Shown: positions 1-5,905 of the stretch, piece after piece
How positions within the stretch are numbered: the stretch's first letter is position 1
How the letters are laid out: the number at the start of each line of letters is the position of its first letter
Assembly: GCA_030627725.1 (NCBI GenBank)
Contig: DAOVSZ010000071.1
Coordinates: 1-10,163, forward strand
DNA length: 10,163 nt
Origin: Desulfobulbaceae bacterium
GTDB lineage: Bacteria; Desulfobacterota; Desulfobulbia; Desulfobulbales; DAOVSZ01
Direction: 5' to 3'
Translations under genes and position numbers: made by a program
Notes under the pieces: model-generated
Database searches by the model: none
Told to the model about the DNA's origin: nothing
What the model saw: the letters and a program-made list of their open reading frames with translations, nothing else

Positions 1-76
1 AAAGTTACGGGATGGAGTTTAGTCCTCGTTTGCTGCTCCACCTGAATAGTTACGGTTTTTTTTGCCTTTTTTATCT

Positions 77-106
77 TTCAAACTTCATCATTTTGCAGTA
101 TATAAT
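77..106 (+). promoter_or_regulatory. Candidate sigma70 promoter for mrp
   Basis: A perfect -10 hexamer TATAAT lies at 101-106. A weak -35 match, TTCAAA (4 of 6 to TTGACA), lies at 77-82, with an 18-nt spacer. The surroundings are AT-rich. Transcription would start near 113, leaving a leader of about 70 nt before the mrp start at 184. The call rests on pattern alone, and the AT-rich background makes chance matches fairly likely. Confidence 0.4.
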
Positions 107-170
107 AATGTTTTGCTGTTGATAATTTAAGAGCATTTATATGCATCATAATTCCGGCAATGTCCGGTCA

Positions 171-176
171 AGGAGG
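171..176 (+). promoter_or_regulatory. Shine-Dalgarno site that sets the mrp start
   Basis: A full AGGAGG lies 7 nt before the ATG at 184. An in-frame ATG at 160 lies upstream of this site and has no such signal, so 184 is preferred as the start. Confidence 0.8.
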
Positions 177-183
177 TCTTGTT

Positions 184-1134
184 ATGTCAGATTCATGTCA
201 ATCATCAACCTGTTCGAGTCAATCCCATGGCACATGCGGTTCTGCCGATGCTCATATTGCACAGCAGGACATGGCGATTACATCGTCGCTAGGAAAGATC
301 AAACACAAAATCCTCGTTATGAGCGGCAAGGGCGGGGTCGGAAAGAGTACTGTTTCCGTCAATCTCGCGCTTTCTCTTGCACAGAAAGGGTATCAAGTCG
401 GCCTTATGGATGTTGACCTGCACGGGCCTGATATCTGTCGGATGTTGAACCTGACCGAAAAACTGCACGATGTCGAGATTGAAAAAGGCGGTCTGCTGCC
501 GCCCATGCGGTACGATGATACCTTAAAGGTCATATCCCTTGAATATATGATGGAGAACCGTGACGATCCGATTATCTGGCGAGGGCCGCTGAAGATCCAG
601 GCAATCCGTCAGTTTATGTCGGACATAGACTGGGGAAACCTGGATTATCTCATTATCGATGCCCCTCCGGGGACCGGTGATGAGCCGCTTACGGTCGCCC
701 AGACGATCAAGGACGCCAATGCTGTTGTGGTGACCACCCCACAGGATATCGCCCTTGCTGATGTGAGAAAATCCATTAACTTCTGCAAACAAATGAAGAT
801 GAATGTCGTCGGTGTGGTCGAGAATATGAGCGGATTTGTCTGTCCGCATTGCAGCAATCAGGTAGACATATTCAAGACCGGCGGCGGCGACAAGATGGCA
901 AAGGAATTCGGCATCAAACTCCTTGGCAGAATTCCCCTTGATCCTAAGGTCGTGTGTGCGGGCGATGATGGCAAACCCTATCTTTCCTCCGACCAGGAAT
1001 CCCCGGCTATCGAGGCCTTTGCGGAGGTCGTAAAGAATGTAGAGAATGAACTTTCGTCAAAGAAGGCTCCCTTGCCGATGGCCGCTGACTGCGGCTGCGG
1101 AGGCACATGTGATCCGGTAACATGTGACTGTTGA
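184..1134 (+). CDS. mrp: Mrp/NBP35-family Fe-S cluster carrier ATPase
   Basis: A 316-residue P-loop ATPase of the Mrp/NBP35 (ApbC) family, which binds and transfers Fe-S clusters to apoproteins in the cytoplasm. What is seen: a deviant Walker A GKGGVGKST (residues 48-56), the VDLHGPD segment (77-83), the Walker B-like IIDAPPGTGDEP (157-168), and the family CPHC motif (220-223), whose cysteines bridge a cluster across the dimer in known members. Cysteines also cluster at both ends: C5, C10 and C18 at the N-terminus, and C303, C305, C309, C314 and C316 in a short tail. N-terminal cysteines recall eukaryotic Nbp35, but the spacing here differs. The start at 184 is set by AGGAGG at 171-176. The gene is followed by a 173-nt gap with palindromes, so it may be a single transcription unit. 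The family call is secure; the client proteins are unknown. Confidence 0.93.
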   Translation: MSDSCQSSTCSSQSHGTCGSADAHIAQQDMAITSSLGKIKHKILVMSGKGGVGKSTVSVNLALSLAQKGYQVGLMDVDLHGPDICRMLNLTEKLHDVEIEKGGLLPPMRYDDTLKVISLEYMMENRDDPIIWRGPLKIQAIRQFMSDIDWGNLDYLIIDAPPGTGDEPLTVAQTIKDANAVVVTTPQDIALADVRKSINFCKQMKMNVVGVVENMSGFVCPHCSNQVDIFKTGGGDKMAKEFGIKLLGRIPLDPKVVCAGDDGKPYLSSDQESPAIEAFAEVVKNVENELSSKKAPLPMAADCGCGGTCDPVTCDC

Positions 1135-1180
1135 TACATGCAGAGGCACAAAGGCAGAAGGCAGAAGTGAGCAATGGTCT

Positions 1181-1277
1181 AATGAAAAGTTAAAAATTAT
1201 TATAACTTTTGATGGTCTCACAAGTTCGCTACCTGCGAATGCATCAACTTTTCACTCTACATTTTTAACTTTTCATT
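1181..1277. repeat. 97-bp palindromic element with perfect 17-bp ends
   Basis: AATGAAAAGTTAAAAAT at 1181-1197 is the exact reverse complement of 1261-1277. Nested inside are TTGATG (1209-1214) with CATCAA (1242-1247), and a small hairpin TTCGC-TACCT-GCGAA (1225-1239). The three stems are collinear, so one extended cruciform or RNA hairpin can be drawn. No target-site duplication is visible at the ends. The form suits a miniature palindromic intergenic element, but no transposase or second copy is present here. Confidence 0.7.
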
Positions 1278-1292
1278 CCCCGCTCAGCGGGG
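1278..1292. promoter_or_regulatory. GC-rich hairpin next to the ribosome binding site
   Basis: CCCCGC (1278-1283), loop TCA, GCGGGG (1287-1292) form a perfect 6-bp stem. TTT follows, and the AGGAG of the next gene begins 3 nt further on. The T-run is too short for a good terminator. The hairpin sits where it could affect ribosome access, but that is inference. Confidence 0.45.
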
Positions 1293-1307
1293 TTTAGGAG
1301 AGAGTAC

Positions 1308-1946
1308 ATGATTATTGAACAGCTTGTTGTCGGCATGATGAGTGTCTGTTGTTATCTGGTCGCATGTGAGGAGACGAAGATGGCTGTCATCATCGATCCC
1401 GGCGGTGATGACGAGAAGGTATTGGCCCTTTGTGAAGAAAAGGGCTATCAGGTGAAATACATCATCAATACCCATGCCCATCCGGACCATAACTGCGGCA
1501 ACGCGTTTTTGAAGAAGGCGACAGGCGCGGAGATTGTTCTGCACGAAGATGATGTGGAATTTTTTTCCCGGCCTGATATTACACAGTTTTTCTCGGCGCT
1601 GAATTTGACGGCATCTCCTCCTGCCGACAAAATCGTCAAGGATGGTGATACCATTTCCTTTGGCGCTGTTTCGCTCAAGGTCCTGCATACCCCCGGCCAT
1701 ACACCCGGCGGCATGTGTCTCTATGCCGCGCCGAATCTTTTTTCCGGAGACACCCTTTTTGCCGGTGGTGTCGGGCGGACCGATTTTCCAGGCGGGGACA
1801 CGAGCCAACTGCTTAAATCAATTCAGGAGAAGCTCTTTGATCTGCCGGCAGACACGGTTGTCTGGCCCGGCCACGGGTACGGTGGGCTCAAATCCACCCT
1901 GTCGGAAGAAAAAAGGTCAAACCCCTTTCTTGACGATATTCGATGA
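1308..1946 (+). CDS. Metallo-beta-lactamase-fold hydrolase, glyoxalase II type
   Basis: A 212-residue single-domain cytoplasmic metallo-beta-lactamase-fold protein, like the short glyoxalase II-type hydrolases that cleave thioesters such as S-lactoylglutathione. The metal ligands are all visible: H56-A-H58-P-D60-H61 (motif THAHPDH), H131 in HTPGHTPGG, D148 in FSGDTLF and H189 in WPGHG. The segment GRTDFPGGD (156-164) is typical of this subgroup. It lacks the C-terminal substrate-binding extension of classical GloB, so the true substrate is open. No persulfide dioxygenase or rhodanese fusion is seen. The ATG at 1308 is preceded by AGGAGAGAG (1296-1304), with a GC hairpin just upstream. No signal peptide is seen. 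The fold is secure, the reaction is not. Confidence 0.9.
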   Translation: MIIEQLVVGMMSVCCYLVACEETKMAVIIDPGGDDEKVLALCEEKGYQVKYIINTHAHPDHNCGNAFLKKATGAEIVLHEDDVEFFSRPDITQFFSALNLTASPPADKIVKDGDTISFGAVSLKVLHTPGHTPGGMCLYAAPNLFSGDTLFAGGVGRTDFPGGDTSQLLKSIQEKLFDLPADTVVWPGHGYGGLKSTLSEEKRSNPFLDDIR

Positions 1947-1956
1947 ACTTTTTTTG

Positions 1957-2093
1957 AATAGCCACGAAACCCACGAAAGCACACTAAAGTTAAAAACTTA
2001 ATGGCCACGAAACCCACGAAAGTATACTAAAGAAAAAATTTTCGTGTTTTTCCGTGGGGTTCGTGGCTATTTTAAAAAGCTTTTCGTGGCTAA
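1957..2093. repeat. CACGAA-type direct and inverted repeat cluster
   Basis: GCCACGAAACCCACGAAAG occurs at 1961-1979 and again at 2004-2022. With the following bases each copy is 29 bp (1961-1989 and 2004-2032), with 27 of 29 identical. An inverted partner follows at about 2041-2071: AATAGCCACGAA (1957-1968) is exactly complementary to 2060-2071, and pairing continues beyond with few mismatches. A further inverted fragment, TTTTCGTGGCTAA, lies at 2081-2093. The cluster fills most of the gap between the hydrolase and selB, and ends 13 nt before the selB start. Confidence 0.8.
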
Positions 2094-2106
2094 TTATTAT
2101 GATGTT

Positions 2107-4017
2107 ATGCGAGAAATAGTCCTTGGCACAGCAGGTCATGTTGATCATGGCAAGACAAGTCTTGTCAAGGCCCTTACCGGTATTGACACCGACAGGCTTA
2201 AGGAGGAGAAGGAGCGGGGGATAACCATTGAACTCGGTTTCGCCTTTATTGATCTGCCGTGCGGTCATCGTCTCGGCATTGTTGACGTGCCGGGTCATGA
2301 AAAGTTTATCAAGAACATGGTCGCCGGCGCTGCCGGTATTGATATCGTTGCCTTTGTTATTGCGGCAGACGAGGGGGTCATGCCGCAGACGCGGGAACAT
2401 TTCGAGATATGCAGTCTGCTCGGGGTCGGGAAGGGATGTGTCATCATTACCAAGAAGGACATGGTGGAGCCGGACTGGCTCGATCTCGTGTTTGAGGAAA
2501 CAAAAGAGTTTTTTGCAGGCAGTTTCCTTGAAGACGCCCCGATGGTTGCGGTGTCTTCCACCACGGGAGAAGGGATTGCAGAGGTGCGGCAGGTTTTTGA
2601 CCAACTGGTTTCTTCTTGCGAATTTCAAGAGGCCTATGGTCCTTTCCGGCTCCCTGTTGACCGTGTTTTCACAATGAAGGGATTTGGCTCGGTTGTTACC
2701 GGCACCTCCATCTCAGGCCGGACAAAGGTCGGGGATGATATTACGATTTATCCGGGCGGGATTTCCGGCAAGATCAGAGGCATTCAGGTGCACAGCGCGG
2801 ATGTCAACGAGGTTGAGGCGGGAAACAGGACAGCGATCAATATCCAGGGCATTGAAAAGGAGATGATCGATCGGGGAGACATCATAGCGACACCCGGATC
2901 TCTCGACCCCTCATACATGCTTGATGCGGACCTTGTCTATCTTGCCGGCAACAAGAAGGCGCTCAAGAACAGGACACGCGTCCGGGTGCATATCGGCACG
3001 GCTGAGATTATGGGCAGGGTCGTGCTGCTCGAAGATGAGGAACTGGCGCCGGGGTCTCAGGCCAATGTTCAACTGCTGCTCGAAAAACCAATCGGCATCT
3101 GGCCGGGTGACAGGTATGTGATCAGGAGTTATTCTCCGGTGTATACGATCGGCGGAGGCGTTCTCTTTCATGCCTCGGCACAAAAGAAACGCCGTTTCAG
3201 GGCTGAGAATAAAGAAATTTTCCGTTGCTACAGAAAAGGTTCTCCGGAAGACCACATTCTGATGCAGATCCGTGAGAGCGGTTTTGACGGCCTGACCCTT
3301 GAGCAGCTTTCGGTCAAGAGTGGTATCTTCGGGAATAAGATTAAAAAAATCTTGAACGCTCCGATATCCGCCAGAAAGATACTGGTCATTGACTCTGAAA
3401 AGCAGCGGATGATCGAAGAAAGTGTCTACGAGAAGATCAAGGCCGCTGTCCAGGAGATCCTTGTTGTCTTTCATCAACAAAATCCCATGCAGCCCGGCCT
3501 GTCCAAAGAGGAGTTGCGATCACGTCTGTTCAGAGGCCTGGACCAGCGGCTCTTTCAGTTTGCCCTGCACGACCTGAGCAAACAGGGGGTCATTGCTACC
3601 GAAGGCGCTGTGATCCGCATGGCCGGTCACGAGATTTCATTTGCGGCAGACGAGGAGAGTTTACGAAAAGATATCGAGGCCCTCTATAAAAAAGGCGGCC
3701 TGATGCCTCCTACGGTCAAAGAGACGGTCGCTGAATTTTCAAAATTTTCACAGAAAGTCCTTTTTGAACTTCTTGGAGTGCTGGTGCGGGAGGCTATTCT
3801 GATCAAGGTGAGCGAGGACCTCTATTTTCATGCAGGCGCTGTTGCTGATCTGAAGGAAAAACTTCATAATTTTCTTAAGGAGAATGGGGAGATAGATGCG
3901 CAGGGGTTTAAGTCTCTCACCGGCATCACAAGAAAATTTTCCATTCCGCTGCTCGAATATTTCGATAAGGTCAAACTGACGATACGCGTCGGCAATACGA
4001 GGGTGTTGAGAAAGTGA
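2107..4017 (+). CDS. selB: Selenocysteine-specific elongation factor SelB
   Basis: A 636-residue GTPase that delivers selenocysteyl-tRNA(Sec) to UGA codons marked by a SECIS hairpin. G-domain motifs: G1 GHVDHGKT (10-17), ERGITIELGFA (36-46, with the G2 Thr), G3 DVPGHEKF (60-67) and G4 TKKD (115-118; T-K-x-D is normal for SelB, unlike N-K-x-D in EF-Tu). A domain II block (FRLPVDRVFTMKGFGSVVTG, 180-199) follows. The C-terminal part, from about 380, fits tandem winged-helix repeats that bind SECIS RNA, ending in the typical SRK/TRK-x(3)-PLLEYFD pattern. The length suits the family. The ATG at 2107 is chosen because homology begins at MREIVLGTAGHVDHGK. The frame stays open to a GTG at 2044, but those 21 codons are translated repeat. 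No Shine-Dalgarno is visible. No selA, selC or selenoprotein lies in the window. Confidence 0.95.
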   Translation: MREIVLGTAGHVDHGKTSLVKALTGIDTDRLKEEKERGITIELGFAFIDLPCGHRLGIVDVPGHEKFIKNMVAGAAGIDIVAFVIAADEGVMPQTREHFEICSLLGVGKGCVIITKKDMVEPDWLDLVFEETKEFFAGSFLEDAPMVAVSSTTGEGIAEVRQVFDQLVSSCEFQEAYGPFRLPVDRVFTMKGFGSVVTGTSISGRTKVGDDITIYPGGISGKIRGIQVHSADVNEVEAGNRTAINIQGIEKEMIDRGDIIATPGSLDPSYMLDADLVYLAGNKKALKNRTRVRVHIGTAEIMGRVVLLEDEELAPGSQANVQLLLEKPIGIWPGDRYVIRSYSPVYTIGGGVLFHASAQKKRRFRAENKEIFRCYRKGSPEDHILMQIRESGFDGLTLEQLSVKSGIFGNKIKKILNAPISARKILVIDSEKQRMIEESVYEKIKAAVQEILVVFHQQNPMQPGLSKEELRSRLFRGLDQRLFQFALHDLSKQGVIATEGAVIRMAGHEISFAADEESLRKDIEALYKKGGLMPPTVKETVAEFSKFSQKVLFELLGVLVREAILIKVSEDLYFHAGAVADLKEKLHNFLKENGEIDAQGFKSLTGITRKFSIPLLEYFDKVKLTIRVGNTRVLRK

Positions 4018-4019
4018 GA

Positions 4020-4096
4020 GGGTTTATTGAGTTTATAGAGTTATAGGGTTATAGAGTTGATAGAGTTGATAGAGGTATAGAGGTATAGAGGTATAG
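4020..4096. repeat. Left array of 8-9 bp tandem units (AGTTATAG family)
   Basis: Nine consecutive units tile 4021-4096: GGTTTATTG, AGTTTATAG, AGTTATAG, GGTTATAG, AGTTGATAG twice, then AGGTATAG three times. It begins 3 nt after the selB stop. GGGTTTATTGAGTTTAT (4020-4036) is an exact reverse complement of 4120-4136 in the right array, so the two arrays form a large inverted repeat. Confidence 0.85.
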
Positions 4097-4106
4097 ATTT
4101 TAATAA

Positions 4107-4168
4107 ACCAAACAACCCAATAAACTCAATAAACCCAATAAACCCAATAACCCAATAAACCCAATAGG
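4107..4168. repeat. Right array of CAATAAACC units abutting hflX
   Basis: Units tile 4118-4168: CAATAAACT (4118), CAATAAACC (4127 and 4136), CAATAACC (4145), CAATAAACC (4153) and CAATAGG (4162). Less regular repeat-like sequence precedes them. The last unit ends directly at an ATG (4169-4171). Bases 4123-4150 are identical to 8829-8856 in front of ntrX (28 bp). Confidence 0.85.
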
Positions 4169-4265
4169 ATGTCCCATCGGCAAAGTTACAGGAAACACGC
4201 ACGGTCTGAAAACTGCTCAGCTGAAAAGGCTTGACCGTATAGCCGATCGCCGGGTCCCGCCTGAT

Positions 4266-5807
4266 TTGATTATCAGCCCTGAACTGGCAAGAGAGCTTGC
4301 GGCCCTGTCTGAGGAAACCGGTCGTCAGCTTGGTGTTTTGATCAACCGGGCCGGTCAGGTGCAGCAGGTCATTGCCGGCGACAATAAAAGGATCGTGATC
4401 CCGGTCCTTTCCCATTTCAGGTCTTCCGGCGGCCGGCTCAAGGGGCTCAGATGCGTGCATACCCATCTTGCAGGAGAGGACCTGACGGATGATGATCTGA
4501 TCGATCTTCTCTTCTTGCGGCTTGATATGATCGCGGTCATCAAGATCGGGCCTGACGGGTTGCCGGAACGCATTTATCCGGCCCATCTTGCCCCGACTCC
4601 CGTTAACGGGAAAAACTGGGTTGTCCTGCCGCCGGTTGTTCCTTCCCGGCAGCCTGAGACATTTCGGGAGATTATAACCGCCCTGGAGGAGGAGTTTTCG
4701 CGTTTTAAGCCGGTCAGGGAAGTCGACCTTGGGCGGGACCGGGCCCTTTTGATCAGTGTCACCACCTCTTCCAAGGCAAAAGAGCAGGAGGCCATGGATG
4801 AACTGGTGGAACTTGCCCGGTCGGACAATGTTCTTGTCCTGGACACCTTTATCCAGAGACGCGCCAAGATAAACCCCAAGTGGATTCTGGGAAAGGGGAA
4901 GCTTGGCGAGGTGATGCTGGCTGCGCTCAGTCTGAATGCAAATCTGCTGATATTCAACCAGGAGCTGAATCCTTCGCAGATCCGCTCGATAACCGATCAT
5001 ACGGAACTTCGGGTCATTGACCGGACGCAGCTTATCCTGGATATCTTCGCGCGGCGGGCCGGGAGCCGTGAGGGCAAGCTGCAGATTGAAATGGCCCAAC
5101 TGAAGTATATGCTTCCTCGGCTGACCTTGCGCGATGACGCCCTTTCACGGCTGACCGGCGGCATTGGCGGCAGAGGGCCCGGCGAGACGCGTCTTGAGGT
5201 GGACCGGCGAAGGATCAGCGACCGGCTTGCAAAGCTTGCAAAAAAACTGAAAACGGTAAGCCGTGAGCGACACCAGAGACGAAGGTGCCGGCGTAAGAAA
5301 AACCTTCCGGTCCTTTCCCTTGTCGGCTATACAAATGCCGGCAAGTCGACACTCTTGAACACGTTGACCCAGAGTCATATTATTGCCGAAGACAAACTCT
5401 TTGCAACGCTCGATCCGACCAGCCGCCGTTTGCGGTTTCCAAGAGATATCGATGTCATCATTACGGACACGGTTGGATTTATCAGGGACCTGCCGACCGA
5501 ACTTCTGCAGGCGTTCAAGGCCACTCTGGAAGAATTGCACGAGGCGGATGTCCTGGTCCATGTCATCGATCTCGGCAACCCCCGGTTTGCCGAACAGATT
5601 TCCGTTGTTGAAGACCTGCTTCATGACCTTGGCCTGGATTCAATTCCCATGCTTCGGGTGTTGAACAAGGTGGACCTTGTGGACCGTGAGTCTGTTGAAA
5701 CCATGGTCAAACAGTATGATGCCGTGAGTCTGTCCGCACTTGATTCAGGGACGTTTACACCGTTTCTGGAAAGAGCGCAGCAGATGGTGATTGATAAATG
5801 GGGGTAA
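4266..5807 (+). CDS. hflX: Ribosome-associated GTPase HflX, long form
   Basis: HflX binds the 50S subunit and splits stalled or hibernating ribosomes in known members. From the TTG at 4266 it has 513 residues: an N-terminal extension (1-150) seen in long-form HflX, the HflX domain with ILGKGKLGEV (207-216), the Gly-rich linker GGIGGRGPGETRLEVDRRR (298-316), G1 GYTNAGKS (354-361), G3 DTVGF (401-405), G4 NKVD (467-470) and a short C-terminal region. The start is doubtful. The same frame is open from 4107, and codons 4176-4265 encode residues (IGKVTGNTHGLK... then RRVPPD) that match HflX N-termini. No ATG, GTG or TTG precedes them in frame. The ATG at 4169 is out of frame by one base. The real protein is therefore probably about 543-545 residues, with a start-region indel or a rare ATC start at 4176. 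No Shine-Dalgarno precedes 4266. Confidence 0.93.
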   Translation: MIISPELARELAALSEETGRQLGVLINRAGQVQQVIAGDNKRIVIPVLSHFRSSGGRLKGLRCVHTHLAGEDLTDDDLIDLLFLRLDMIAVIKIGPDGLPERIYPAHLAPTPVNGKNWVVLPPVVPSRQPETFREIITALEEEFSRFKPVREVDLGRDRALLISVTTSSKAKEQEAMDELVELARSDNVLVLDTFIQRRAKINPKWILGKGKLGEVMLAALSLNANLLIFNQELNPSQIRSITDHTELRVIDRTQLILDIFARRAGSREGKLQIEMAQLKYMLPRLTLRDDALSRLTGGIGGRGPGETRLEVDRRRISDRLAKLAKKLKTVSRERHQRRRCRRKKNLPVLSLVGYTNAGKSTLLNTLTQSHIIAEDKLFATLDPTSRRLRFPRDIDVIITDTVGFIRDLPTELLQAFKATLEELHEADVLVHVIDLGNPRFAEQISVVEDLLHDLGLDSIPMLRVLNKVDLVDRESVETMVKQYDAVSLSALDSGTFTPFLERAQQMVIDKWG

Positions 5808-5905
5808 GACGATTTCTCCCGCCAAGGCAGGATTTACAGTTTACGGTTTACGGGGACTCTTTCAGAGTATCATGTATACTCTTAGGATAACTTTGATTTT
5901 CTCAT
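5808..5905. other. hflX-DUF4390 gap with heptamers and a hairpin
   Basis: Three tandem heptamers, TTTACAG-TTTACGG-TTTACGG, lie at 5833-5853. A perfect hairpin AGAGTAT-CATGT-ATACTCT follows at 5864-5882. It has no T-run after it, so it is not a standard terminator. TATACT (5875-5880) within it resembles a -10 box, but no -35 lies at a good distance. An AGGA at 5884-5887 is too far from the ATG at 5906 to be a standard ribosome binding site. Confidence 0.55.
5864..5882. promoter_or_regulatory. Perfect 7-bp hairpin or operator-like palindrome
   Basis: AGAGTAT (5864-5870) and ATACTCT (5876-5882) are exact reverse complements around the 5-nt loop CATGT. The hairpin lies 24 nt before the DUF4390 start. 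It could be an operator or an RNA hairpin. The lack of a following T-tract argues against intrinsic termination. Confidence 0.4.

Larger units (their letters stand above)
1..183. other. Leader region upstream of mrp, no gene recognised
   Basis: No convincing coding region was found here on either strand. Short open stretches at the left edge could be the tail of an upstream gene, but nothing in them is recognisable. The octamer AGTTACGG occurs twice, at 3-10 and 48-55, the second copy running into a T-rich stretch (56-71). The right part holds a candidate promoter (77-106) and the strong ribosome binding site of the mrp gene (171-176). Confidence 0.5.
1135..1307. other. Intergenic gap with nested palindrome and hairpin
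   Basis: This 173-nt gap holds a purine-rich stretch (1141-1168) containing AGGCACAAAGGC, a 97-bp palindromic element (1181-1277), a GC hairpin (1278-1292) and the ribosome binding site of the next gene (AGGAG at 1296-1300). No gene was seen. Confidence 0.7.
4018..4265. other. selB-hflX gap: repeat arrays plus the unassigned HflX N-terminus
   Basis: Bases 4020-4168 are two converging arrays of 8-9 bp repeats. Bases 4169-4265 are non-repetitive and encode, in the hflX frame, residues typical of the HflX N-terminus (see the hflX entry). No ribosome binding site or promoter of standard form was found. Confidence 0.6.

Noticed and set aside
141..416. 91-codon + strand frame over the start of mrp.
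   Set aside because: It is a frame-shadow of mrp with no domain, and the AGGAGG site serves the ATG at 184 in the mrp frame.
2044..2106. Upstream extension of SelB from GTG 2044.
   Set aside because: The added 21 residues are translated inverted repeat, and family homology begins at the ATG at 2107.
1990..2628. 212-codon open frame on the - strand over the start of selB.
   Set aside because: It overlaps the conserved SelB G domain and the repeat cluster and has no recognisable motif.
4020..4168. CRISPR array.
   Set aside because: Units are 8-9 bp and directly adjacent, without 25-40 bp repeats or unique spacers, and no cas gene is present.
4041..5099. Long open frame on the - strand opposite hflX (352 codons).
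   Set aside because: It is antisense to a clearly conserved GTPase, its sequence shows no domain, and its low-complexity end (runs of FIGFIEFIG type) is simply translated repeat array.
5864..5886. Intrinsic terminator after hflX.
   Set aside because: The stem is perfect but AT-rich, and no T-tract follows it.
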